NCBI RefSeq assembly: GCF_003255815.1
Contig: NC_037670.1
Location: 64,539,376 to 64,603,375, forward strand
Length of the DNA: 64,000 nucleotides
Direction: 5' to 3'
Source of the DNA: Theropithecus gelada
Taxonomy: Eukaryota; Chordata; Mammalia; Primates; Cercopithecidae
This document shows, piece after piece, positions 1 through 12,529 of the stretch. Numbering within the stretch: the stretch's first letter is position 1; every line of letters starts with the position of its first letter. A program made the position numbers and the translations under genes. Below the pieces are notes generated by a model, which ran no database searches, was not told where the DNA came from, and was given only the letters and a program-made list of their open reading frames with translations.

Positions 1-1439
1 ACTATTAAGGCATTTTGATTCATTATGTTCTTTAATTTTACTGTATTCTGTTTATATTCTTGCTGTCAAGAAGTTGGTCTTTGGTCTAATTCATCACTGC
101 CAAATTAAACTTTCTGTAACAATGAAAATGTTTTGTATCTGTGCTGTCTGAAACAGAAGGTTCTTGTACTCTTGAAATGTTGCTAGTGGCTGCTGAGAAA
201 AAAAATTATAATTTGATTTGATTTTAACATATTTACATTTAATTTTAAATGCTACAAGTGGCTAGTGGGGCTATTATTGTGAACAGGTGCAGGTGTATTT
301 TTTACTGTGTGGTGACCTGCCATCTTGTTTCTTTTAAGAGTTGGTTTTTGGAATTCTTAGTTTCAACACAAAGTGCCTACGTATGAATGTCTTATTTATT
401 GTACTCAATAACTGTAATGTTTCTTCAATTGAAGGAATCAACTGTCTTAGTACTAGAAAATCCTCACCTATTATTTCTTCAAATGGTGCCTCTCTCCCAT
501 TGTCTCTATTCTTTTGTTCAGAAATCTAATTAGATTTATATTAGACCTCTTCTATCCTCCATATTTTACATAATTTGATTTTCATATTTTTATTAGCAGT
601 ACATCATTTGTTTTTAACCCAACCATTGTTTTTCTTTTTAATAGCCATAGTTTTTAATCTTAGTACATTTTTTTTCCAAATCTATTCTCTCTCATAATAT
701 CATGGTACTTCTTACATTTTCTTTGTGATTGTAGTTCTTCTACATTACATTCTTTGTTCTCCTTTTTGTTATAGCCATTAATATATATAGTAGATAGTTG
801 TCTTGTGTGTTCTGTAATGTTTGTTTAGGCACTCCACTTTAATGGGGTCTTTAAAAAAATGATATATGAGCTGTGAGACCATCCTTGCAAAGATTTGTAT
901 TTTCTTCTTAAAAGTGCCCATGGGTACCATCAAACTGGGGTCAATGTTCATGTTATATTCTTGGGTAGGGGGAGTTGTGGTTCTCAGATCATAGGTAGTT
1001 AAATTTAAACTCTCACAATTCTAGGAGTTTAAGTGCTAGGGTATAAGCTCAGATTTTCAAACTTCTAGGGGAGTTTTTTTTTTCTTTTCACCTCTAATCC
1101 TAGACAGAAATCAATGTTTTCCTATTATCTTTCTATGCCAGTAGAAGGACTTTTCTAGATCCTACACTTTCAGTAAGGATGCAGCCAGCCTTTCAACGAT
1201 GCTAGCTTTATTCAGAGTTTCAGTTCAATGCTTCTCCTCATGCAGAGCTGCAGTCATAGCTCTTGCACCATCAGGGACATTAAAACCTATGCCTCCCAAT
1301 CAGAAATCTGCGTATGCTTTGCCCCTTTCTTAGGCAGCAACACAAGCAATTACTCTGGAATGAAAGTGGGAAAACTGATTTTCCTCTGCTTTCACACCAC
1401 AACAATCAACACAAAACTTCTGTGACCAAATGTATGGGG

Positions 1440-2193
1440 ATTTCTCTCCACCAACAATCAAGCAATCATTTCTGCAGCAGACACAAGCTGAGCGTTCTCT
1501 AGTTCAGTTCCATTCTGACCCTATCTGCCTGCAGACATCACCAGACCCCACAAGCTGAGGGCTCAGTCCCCAAGACCGCTCCCTTTCAGATGCCAGTCAC
1601 AAGCCTCAGATTGTTTTACCTGAGCTTCTGACCTTTTGGGATCAGCCAGGGATCCTATGACCCTCATCTTGGGTTTGATTAATTTGCTGGAATGGCTCAC
1701 AGAACTCAAGGAAGCACTTATTTGCATTTACCAGTTAATTACAAAGACTATTACAAAAGACAGAAATGAAAAGGTATATAAGGCAAAGCATGTGGGAAGG
1801 GGTATGGAGCTTCCATCCTTCTCTGGGAACCACCTTCCAGGAACTATCATGTGTTCAGCTATCCAGAAACTCCCTGAACCCAGTCACCAGGGGATTTTAC
1901 AGAAGCTTTTACAGAGGCATGGTTGAATAAATCGTTGGTCATTTGTGATCTACTTAACCTTCAGCCCCTCATGGTCCCCTGAGATTGAGGGGTGCGGCTG
2001 AAAGTCCCAAGTCCTCTAATCCTGTCTTGGTCTTTCTGGTGACCAGCTTCATCCTGAAGTGACCTAGAGGCTGCCAGCCCCATAAATCATTAGCATAAAA
2101 TGACATCAGTTTGGACATTCCAATAATTTTAGGAGTTGTAGGCTGGGAAATGAGTCTAAGACAAAAATATATATTGCATAGTATCACATCAGG
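1440..2193 (+). repeat. ERVL-type LTR remnant (MLT2-like)
   Basis: The stretch from about 1640 (GGGATCAGCCAGGGATCC) through CTGGAATGGCTCACAGAACT and GGGGAAGG..GGAGCTTCCAT to CAAAAATATATATTG matches my memory of the old ERVL-class MLT2 group LTR in plus orientation. The 5' boundary is uncertain. It is a non-coding fossil and no internal viral gene adjoins it. Open frames here (for example 1636-1926) are chance. Confidence 0.6.
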
Positions 2194-2658
2194 TTTGTTG
2201 GTTTTTTCTTTTATGGCACCTGAAAATTTCCCTTCTTTGTTGTGACCTCAGATGGGTACTAATATAATAGTTCTAGATAATTCTTATCTAGTAATGAGAG
2301 CATTTTCAAGTTATCCTAATCTTCCATTTTAATCTATTTAATATCATTTTAAATGATTTTGCAGCAATATTTTGTAATTAACATAATTGTTAAATATATA
2401 GGAACAATATCTTCTTACTTATTTACTAGAATAAATATATTTCCATTTAAACCTTTATCCAAGTTTCTGTTATCTCCTTAGGTACAAATTCTCAGAAGGA
2501 AAATTATTAGCCCAAGCATTTTTTATATATATTGCCATGCTAAACTCCAGTAAAATTATAATGATTTATATTCCAAAGACAAGCATATAACAATGTCCAC
2601 TCTACTATATCTTCATGAAATTGTGCACTAAATTTTGGGTGTTTAAAATGTTTATTAG

Positions 2659-3028
<370 letters not shown>

Positions 3029-4593
3029 AGCCTATTTTTATTATCATTGTAGTCTTTTCCTTATCACTATACAGTAATTTACATATTATATCTATTAATG
3101 CTTTGTATTATTTGATCCTTGTTTTCAGTCATTCAATTTTAATGTTTTGACTTACAGAAAAAATTTAAATTTCTATGTTTAAATATATCTGTATTTTCTA
3201 GTGAAAATTTTATATTAATTTAATGTCTAAAAGAAATGTCTGTATTGAATAAACAATGTGTTTCGTTATTTGCTTTATTTCTAATTTTCTTTGAGGGACA
3301 GAAAATACCAATCTCAGGAAAATTTTGCAACTTTTTTCCTTTTATCGCTAATGTAAAATGTGTATACTACCTTTTTCACATTTTGATTTTCTCTTCTTTT
3401 ATTGATTAAGTGATCCAATTGGAAAGACATTATTTTATTACAAAGTCAGTATAATGCACTGAAATACTTCTTAAGTCAATTAGCCATTATCTACCTATTC
3501 TTTTTGAAAAATGTCATAATTAGACCCATCTATTTATTCTTCTGTTTAAAACTTCAGAAATTCAGGGTAAAGCCGACTCTATTCTCTGCAATATCAATTG
3601 GAATTACATTAAATCTGTAAAACTTGCTAAAGGAGAGTAATAGTAAGGTGATTCAGCTTTTCCATTCAGCAAGATGGTATATATCTCATTACTTATGTAT
3701 TCCTTTATGCTAAAAACATCATCTAGATTTTAACATATAGGTTGACCATATTTCCTTCTAAGGTTATTCATTATTACCTTGCATGTGTTTTTTCTATTGT
3801 AATTAAGTTTTTCATATTATATAGTCTTGTATATATTTATTATTTTTTCTGGCCACTTTAGTTGAAATTATTTCTTAACTGATCTTCTTGGGTATTTAAC
3901 TGTATATGACATGACATAAAAGATAATAATTTGTAGTATACTCATGCTATTTTTTAAACTATATCTTATAGTAGGAACTTAAATTCCAGAAAATGCTAAA
4001 TAAAAAGGTTGATCATGTTATTCTGTTTCTTATTTTAATGGGAATTACTCTAGTACTTCACAAATAAATATGAGGAGTTGTATTTGTCATGTTTGTATGA
4101 TAAACAGTCTTGTTTCTTGTGTTGATGATGTGAAACTCATTCTCCAAATATATTACACTTTTAAACTATTAGATAATTAGAGTAAAGAGTTAAGATCTCT
4201 TCCTTCTGATATATCCTCTCATTCTTTTTCTGGTTTTCCCAACAGATTTTGCTTTACACCTTATTCTATGTCTTTCATACACAGAATTTCTTGACTGCAA
4301 TGACTTCACATCAAATAATATATTTTATTTAGTAGTGTCTTTGCCTCAAATGTGTCTTTTCTTGAATCATATTTTTAAATGTTAACGTATTTATACAGTT
4401 TTGTTTTGTTTTCGTTTGCGTAATGGCCATTATTTTTAATTTCACTGTAACGGTGTGTTGTGTCATGTAGAAAAAAATTACCTTTTTTAACCTAGTTTCT
4501 GAGTGTTTGATTTTTTTAAGGAAAGATACTCCCAATAATATTTATTATAAAAATATATGCCGGCTCTGACATCTGTCAACTTTCCTTTTAAAA

Positions 4594-4665
4594 TATATAT
4601 ATAGATATAACTATGATATATATCATATGATATTTATATATGATATTTTATGCATATATATTTTC
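4594..4665. repeat. AT-rich, near-palindromic stretch
   Basis: Nearly pure A and T with alternating TA runs and mirror pieces such as GATATATATCATATGATAT. It could extrude a hairpin. No gene is linked to it. Confidence 0.6.
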
Positions 4666-4734
4666 CTTCTCCCTTTTAAAATATTTTATATTCTGTGTCA
4701 TTGATTACGACTACTTTGTGGGTTTTATCTAATA

Positions 4735-4960
4735 GTCAAAGGGTGGATAGTAAGTGCATGTGATTTAGAGTTCCAAAAACTTGGATTCAAAACTCCATCA
4801 TGTTCTAGAAGTTTGACTTCTGGCAAGCCACTTAATTTTTCTGAATCTTAGATTCTTGTCATAAAATTAGGATAACAACCTCTTTGTCATTATAATTATC
4901 AAATAAGATCAAGAATATAAAGCCCCTAACTTAATACTCACTGAATAAGAGACACAGTGA
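4735..4960 (+). repeat. MIR SINE remnant
   Basis: The order of motifs (a TTGGATTCAAAACTCC-type box, TTGACTTCTGGCAAGCCACTTAA, a TTTCTGAATCTTAG box, and AAAATTAGGATAACAA) follows the MIR core. It is highly diverged. Confidence 0.6.
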
Positions 4961-6980
4961 ATCATGGCTAATGAGATTAACATTTATGGTGTTCAAGAGC
5001 CATAAATTTCAATAATTTCAGACGTAATAGTACGAGTAAATATTTGACGGTGTCCATCAATAAGGTAACAAGCAATGGTGGCAACTGTGACAAACTGGAA
5101 CCAACGCCAATCCAAATCCAAAATTTTAACGCTGTGCTGACCAAATAAAAATGCCACAGCCTTTCATATTTTAAGTAAATATCACAACATAAGATTTTCA
5201 TCAAAAAACCTGTCTCCAATTTTAGAGACTTTTGTTAATCTTGCCACTACTTTAGCAGGACTTTAGTGTGCCAGACATGAGCCTGCTAGTTTTAAGTCAA
5301 ATAATTATTTATTCTTATGCCCACTTCTCAACCGTGTTGATCAAATTCATAAAACAAATCTTAGCCTTAAATTCCTTACTTCACTTCCTTGTCTTCACTT
5401 CCTCTGGGACCTAGTCTATTATGCTGCAGCGTTGACAACTTGCCGAGACAAAAAGTTGAGAGTTACGACAGTAGGAAGAAGAGCCACAGAGAATAAATAA
5501 TAATAATATTAATGCATGTGATTTCTGGCCTGTGGTCAATTTGTGACAACTATCAGTATATCAGGAGAACATGACATGCTCGGAGCCAAACTATAGTGGC
5601 CAATTTTGAAATATATTTAGACATGTATTACTCTCAAGTTTGAAGATGTGCATTCATGGAAATCAGTAAATTGAACAGGAAAGTAAAAGAGCACTGTTTT
5701 AGATGATATAACCTCAAAGAAGAGACAAAAATAGCTTAATATAATGAATGGATGAGTGGATGTGTTTCAATTAGGTAGCAATAAGCTATGGGCTTCATGG
5801 GCAGGAAGGTACATTTCAACCCTCTAAGTAGTGAAAAATTCCATTGTGCTGCTAATCACCTATTTAATTCTTTGAATACAAATGTGCAATTAACATTACA
5901 AATAATCAAGGTTAAAATATAATTAATGCAAGTGTGATTTAGTTATAATTAAACTAATTACACAGATATGTAGTATAATAAGGGACTTGCAGACCATTAT
6001 TTGGATGTAAATTTATTCTTCTTTTCAAGAGCAGTTATTTGAATTTCATTTTCCAATTATTTTACAAATGATGAAATAGAATTATAAAGGAGAGAGTCAG
6101 TCTTCCAGGGATGAAGAAATAAACCTAATTTTGCTTTATAAATTACAATTCTTTTGTCTATACGTACTTGTAAATAGAGAAGTTAGAAATTTTTTTTTTC
6201 AAAACCCACCTCCAAACTCAACAAAAATATCTGACTTCTATGACTGCAGGGAAAAATCAAGGAAATACTTGAGAGAGATTCAATCCCATACAGCATGATT
6301 TCCTTTCAGAGTAAGTAGTATCACAACTCTCTTTACATATACCAACCTCAAACACTTGCTCAACTAATAAATTTTCTCTACTTTCTGTTCTCAAACATAA
6401 TTAGTTCTTAATGTTGAGATTTCACCTATTGACATAGATTAACCCAAGTAAAACTGCATTATCTACCCACAGACAGAAATAGATATAGCATGTAGCAACT
6501 TGGAGCAAGATAGATTTGATTTCAGATCTGCAACTTTCTTTATGTAAGTTAGTTGCAGTTAAATGACAATGGCATGTCTGTTTCTACACAAGGTGGATTT
6601 TATGTGGTATAGCATTGAACCTTCATTTAAACATTTGAGTTATTATTTCTAGGATATGGATGAAGAAATGACTAGAGGAGAATGGGGAGAGAATATAAAA
6701 GGAAAATTCTAAGAAGTAAAAGAGATAACTAAGCACAAAGTGACACTTGTGATACACTCTAATTCTATCAGAATGAAGTCAGAATGATACAAGGAAACAA
6801 ATACATGAAAACCTAATCTGTCACTTTCTGAGGACAGCTGAAAACCAATTATCATGAAAACTGAGTAAATAAATTCTCTCTCTTTTTCTGTACGAACTGT
6901 ACCTCTGAGTAGCCAAATAAGACAGTTAAAGCACCTCTGTACAAAATTATCCAAACTAGTAAATGAGAACAAAAAGACTA

Positions 6981-7047
6981 GGTTAAAATGTCACCATTTT
7001 GCAACGGACTAATTCACCTAAGCATTAAACATCAAAACTGCTAACAG

Positions 7048-7096
<49 letters not shown>
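6981..7096 (+). mobile_element. Short poly(A)-tailed retro-insertion
   Basis: A body of about 69 bp ends in an uninterrupted run of 47 A (7050-7096). An ATTAAA polyadenylation-type hexamer lies about 20 bases before the run (7024-7029). The sequence AAAAAGACTA at 6971-6980 reappears at the end of the A run (7092-7101), consistent with a target-site duplication. The body is not Alu or L1 that I recognise. It reads as a severely 5'-truncated reverse-transcribed mRNA 3' end. Confidence 0.5.
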
Positions 7097-7098
<2 letters not shown>

Positions 7099-7176
7099 CT
7101 AAAGACCAGCTATTATGTGCCTATTTTTTAGTTTTATATTTTAATATTTATTTATTTATTTTTACACAAGGGTTTT

Positions 7177-7315
7177 CAGACTGGCTAATTTTTGTATTTT
7201 TGGTAGAGACAGGGTTTTGTCATGTTTCCCAGACTGGTCTCAAACTCTGGGCTCAAGCAATTCACCCGCCACAGCCTCCCAAAGTGCTAGGATTACAGGC
7301 ACCTCACCTGGCCCA
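7177..7315 (-). repeat. Partial Alu, antisense
   Basis: From CTGGCTAATTTTTGTATTTT to ATTACAGGCACCTCACCTGGCCC this is the left monomer region of an antisense Alu with an internal deletion. The right monomer is missing. Confidence 0.8.
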
Positions 7316-8015
7316 GACATTATGTGCCTCTTGATGAAAGAGAACATCATCTCCTGTTTAGTCATGCCAACGGATTGAACCCTAGTCTAACTAAACATCT
7401 GAATCCAGCTACAATTGAAAGAAATACAAGAAATGAACATGATAAATTCCATCATCAGTATGCAGTCAGCAAAGTGTGTAGGCCAACTCTCCATGTCCAA
7501 CAGTCCAGGTTCTTCAACCAAGAGTTTGTAAAGAAATGAAAGGAATGGAGAAAGGACCTGTGAATTGAGTAACTTAAAGGCCCTATCAAGTATCTTACAA
7601 ACACACGGGATTAAACTATGATGTCTAGGAATACACTCTTGAGTAATGAATTATAAAAAATCATTTAGATAGAAGAGGGTGTGTTTGGAACGGAGTACAT
7701 AGAATGACTTATAAGTTAGCTGCCAAAGTTCTATTTCTTGTCCTGAGTTTTGTTTACAAGATTGCCTTTAATAATACATTAAGCTGTATTAAAAACAAAA
7801 ACAAAAAGATGCAAATAAGAGTTAACCTCAACAGGGATGTGATTAGATGGAATTTATGGGGTGGTGGTCTGGTTTTGTTTCTTGAGGTAGGTACTGATTA
7901 TATAATTATATTCACTTTATGAAAAGTTGTTGGATGTTCTTTTTCATATGTAAATTGAACTTCAAAAAAGTCCTTAAAAATATTTTGTAAAAATATTGAA
8001 GGAAGAAATAAGATA

Positions 8016-8303
<288 letters not shown>

Positions 8304-8424
8304 AGAAGAAGGAAGGAAGGAAGGAAGGAAGGAAGGAAGGAAGGAAGGAAGGAAGGAAGGAAGGAAGGAAGGGAGGGAGGGAGGAAGGAAGGAAAGAAAA
8401 AGAGAGAAAGAGAGGAAGAGAGAA
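8304..8424 (+). repeat. (GGAA)n microsatellite in Alu tail
   Basis: There are fifteen perfect GGAA units at 8311-8370, then three GGGA, three GGAA, and impure GAAA/GAGA purine sequence. It follows the Alu body directly and lies inside the Alu's flanking duplication. It is therefore the mutated, expanded A-tail. Confidence 0.92.
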
Positions 8425-8559
8425 AGAAAGAAGATAATGAGTATCTGAAAAAAGTCTTCTAAAGTTTTGATTAAAATATTGTATTAAAACCGTATATGTC
8501 ATTGTTAAATACAGTGAGTTCTAAGTTTTTCTTCAAAGACTCAGTATGTCAGTATGTTC

Positions 8560-9116
8560 AGTTCTATGATCTTCATTTTGAAGTTTAACTTCCTCATTCT
8601 CCTCATCTCCCTGCCCCTAATTTCAGTAAACAATCTCCCCACCAGTTATAATCAGTAGTTCGCATCTGTCTCCCTGGTCACCTGCTCAGTCCTGAGTCAC
8701 CCCTGGTCACCCGCTCCATCCTGAGGCACTCTGGTCACCTGCTCCATTCTGAGTCACCTCTGATCACCTGCTTCATCCTGAGTCACCCCTGGTCACCTGC
8801 TCTGACCTGAGTCACCTTTAGTCATCTGTTTGGTAACCATCTTTCCCACCAAAACAGCTCACCCCGCCACTCTGGCTCATACCCCTGCTCTCTTTAAAAT
8901 AGCCAATAGGAATTAGCCTAGACTGTGTAGTCCAACCTTAACCAACAGGGGAATGACACAGCAGTAAGTGCTACCTATGTCAGGGATAAAAACTCTTTCC
9001 CCTCCCATGTTCAGGTGTGCTCTCACCATTGCTCTATCTGGGAGATGAATCCCTCTATAGAAGTAAAATTGCCTTGCTGAGAAAATTCATGTTGGAGTGC
9101 TATTTATTTTTTGACA
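8560..9116 (+). repeat. Probable solo LTR with tandem repeats (endogenous retrovirus, class I-like)
   Basis: A promoter-like region carries a tandem repeat (8674-8817). It is followed by an ATAAAAAC TATA-like box near 8986, a C/T-rich stretch, an AGTAAAATTGCC polyadenylation-like site near 9061, and an end at TTTTTTGACA. This arrangement resembles U3-R-U5 of a solo LTR. I could not name the family. Both boundaries, and especially the 5' one, are uncertain. No viral genes adjoin it. Confidence 0.45.
8674..8817 (+). repeat. Minisatellite, five 28-29 bp units
   Basis: Units start at 8674, 8703, 8731, 8760 and 8789. Each begins CTGGTCACC or CTGATCACC and contains CCTGAGTCACC or a close variant. 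A decayed sixth unit starts near 8818. Each unit has a TGAGTCA-type box, which resembles an AP-1 site. Confidence 0.9.
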
Positions 9117-9846
9117 TTGAAAATTTATTTCTAACATCATTTACAGAATAACAACAATAATGTCACTTATTATGTTTTTAGGATCAAGGTAAAAGCTGTA
9201 CAAAAAAGCAAATTGGTAGTCCTCATAATTTGATTTTTTATTTTAAGTTGAAAAACACAAAAATCACTTAAATCAAAAAGTTAGAAATAAAACAACAAAA
9301 CTAGATTGAGAAAAGCATGGTGGGGGGTTAAGAAGAATGACAAAGTTTGATAAATTTGAAAAGTAAAAATAATTTGAATTTCTAAATAAATTAAATATCA
9401 TCCTTTTAAAAATAAAAGTCAGAATCTGGAAAGTAAAACTATAGAAATAAAACACAAACATACAGATATAGGTATAGAAAGGAAATACAAATTTTCGGAG
9501 AACCATAGTAATAACCCTGTATAAGTAATTTGCAATTTTAAATTAAATTAATCAGTTTCTAAGGAAACATAAATTGTCAAAATTACAAAAATGCAAAATA
9601 TTTAATAGCAAAAACTGAAAATGAAGTTTTCAACAAATTAATTTTTCTTATTAATAATAAATATAAAATCTATATAGATTTAGTATATGAAATTTAACAA
9701 AAAATATTAAAAATCTAACAAAAATAAAAATTTATCATGGAAAGCTAAGGACAGATGGATAATCAAGAATCTCCTATTCGTAACAAATTTTTCAAAAGGA
9801 AAAGAACTAGAAAATACATGCAACTTTATATATGTTAAAGTTATAA

Positions 9847-10136
<290 letters not shown>

Positions 10137-11687
10137 TAAAGTGATAAATTTAAAATATTCTTAGAAGAACTTTTTATAAAATTGCAAACAAAATAATGCC
10201 TAAATTAGATGAAAATTCATAGACAATTTTCAATCCATCATATTTCATAAATAGAAATATCACCATTAAATGAAAAAATGCATTGTCATTTAACATTGTT
10301 TTGATAGTTCTAGGGAAAGCAATAAGGAGAATGAGAATCAGAGATGTTACCATAGAGGAATAGGAGGCAGGGCTAGCCTGCAGCTCCTGCTCAGGCAGAC
10401 AGAGCCGCATGTGAAGACTCATATCGTGAACTTTTGCTACAAGAATTACCCTAGGAACATACCAGGAAAGCTGAGAGAATCCACAGACCCTTTGAAGGAA
10501 TTGGGTCACCACTACAGGCTCAATGAGACATCAGAAAACCATGAGTCCACTTGCTTTCTCAGCAGCAAGGCTGAGTTCTCTGGGGCAAGTTCTCAGCCCT
10601 GGTCACCAACTGCCCGGAAATTGACTTGGTGCTGTTGGGAGGGCCACGGTGGGAGTAAGACTCGTCTTTAGGACTGCAGGCTGTACGGCAGCGGGATAAG
10701 GCCTGTGACTGCCAGCGTACTCCCACTTCCCTGGCAACCTGTGTGACTCAGCAGAGGCAGCCATAATCCCCTGAGGAACATAAATCCACCAGCCTGAAAA
10801 CCACACCCCCATCCCCCACTGCTGCCACAGCAAACCCCACCCAAGGAGAGTCTCAGCTCAGACACACCTAACTCTGCCCACATCTGACCGTCCTTCTCTA
10901 CATGCCCTGGTAGCTGAAGACAAAGGACATAATCTCTTGGGAACTCTGTGGCCCCACCCACCACCTGATCCTTCTTCCACAAGGGCAGCTGATACACTCT
11001 TGAAAGCACCACCTCCTGGCTGGAGGCCAAACAATGCAAAACCAGCACACTAAACAAAAATACAACCAAGGAACCTCACAGAGTCCACTTCATTCCCCTG
11101 TTACCTCCACCTGAGCAGGTGCTGGTATCCACACTGAAAGACCTGAAGATGGATCACATCACAGGACTCTTTACAGACACTCCCCAATACCATCCTGGAG
11201 CCTGGTAGCTCTGCTGGGTGGCTAGATCCAGAAGGGTAAAAACAATCACTGCAGTTGGGCTTTCAGGAAGCCCCATTCCTAGGGGAAGGGGGAGAGCACC
11301 ACATCAAGGGAGCACCCTGTGGGGCAAAAGAATCCAAACAGCAGCTAGAGTCCCAGATCTTCCCTCTGACATAGTCTACTGAAATGAGGAGAAACCAGAA
11401 AAACAATTCTGGTAATATGACAAAACACAATTCTTTAACACCCCTAAAAGATCACATCAGCTCACCATCAATGGATCAAAACCAAAACAAAATCTCTGAA
11501 TTGCCAGTAAAATAATTTAGAAGATTGATTATTAAGCTAACTGAGGAGGAACCAGGAAAAGATGAACTCTAACTTAAATAAATCAAAAATATAATACAGG
11601 ACATGGAATGAAAAATCTCCAGTATAATATATATAGCATAAATTTTTAAAAATCACAACTTCTGGAAATCAAGACACACTTAGAGAA

Positions 11688-12417
11688 ATGCAGCAAGCAC
11701 TGGAAAGTCTCAGCAATAGAACTGGAAAAGCAGAAGCAAGAATTTCAGAGCCCAAAAGCAAGGCTTTCGAATTAATCCAATTCATCAAAGACAAAAAAAA
11801 AAGAATTTTTAAAAATGAACAAAGCTTCCAAGAAGTTTGGGATTATGTTAAACATCGAAACCTAAGAATAGTTGGTTTTCCCAAGGAAGAAGGGAAATCT
11901 ACAAGTGTGGAAAATGTACTTGAGGGAATAATCAAGAAAAACTTCTCTGACCTTGCTAGAGATCTAGACATTCAAATACAAAAAGTTCAAAGAACACCTG
12001 GGAAATTCACTGAAAAAGATCATCAACTAGGTTTTAAGGAACCCTCAAAACCAGGCAAATAAGCACATAGTCATCAGGTTATCTAAAGTAAAGACAAAGG
12101 AAAGAATCTTAAGAGCTATGAGGCAAAAACATCAGGTAACCTATAAAGGAAAAGCTATCAGAATAACAGCAGATTTCTCAGAAGAAACCCTGCAAGCTAG
12201 AAGAGATCGGGGTTCTACTTTTAACCTCCTTAAACAAAATAATTATCAGCCAAGAATTTTGTATCCAGCAAAACTAAGCTTCATGAATGAAGAAAAGATA
12301 CAGTCTTTTCCAGACAAACAAATGCTGAGACAATTCGCCACTACCAGCCCGGCTCTACAAGAACTGCTAAAACAAGCTCTTAATCTTAAAACAAATCCTC
12401 AAAATACACCAGAATAG
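11688..12417 (+). pseudogene. L1 ORF1 remnant
   Basis: Two open pieces, 11688-12062 and 12118-12417, are separated by a stop and frame change. The first covers the end of the coiled coil and the RNA-recognition domain (E-V-W-D-Y-V-K-H-R-N-L-R-I-V-G resembles the E-I-x-D-Y-V-x-R-x-N-L-R-L-I-G motif). The second covers the C-terminal domain (K-G-K-A-I-R-I-T-A-D-F-S then the Q-P-R-I-L-Y-P-A-K-L-S-F motif). Intact ORF1 proteins are about 338 residues, and this one cannot be made as a single chain. Confidence 0.88.
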
Positions 12418-12529
12418 AACCTATTAAAAGCATAAATCTCACAGGACCTATATAACAATAGCACAATGAAAACAAACAAACAAACAAGACATTCAGGCAA
12501 CAAATAGTATGATAAACAGAATAGTACCT

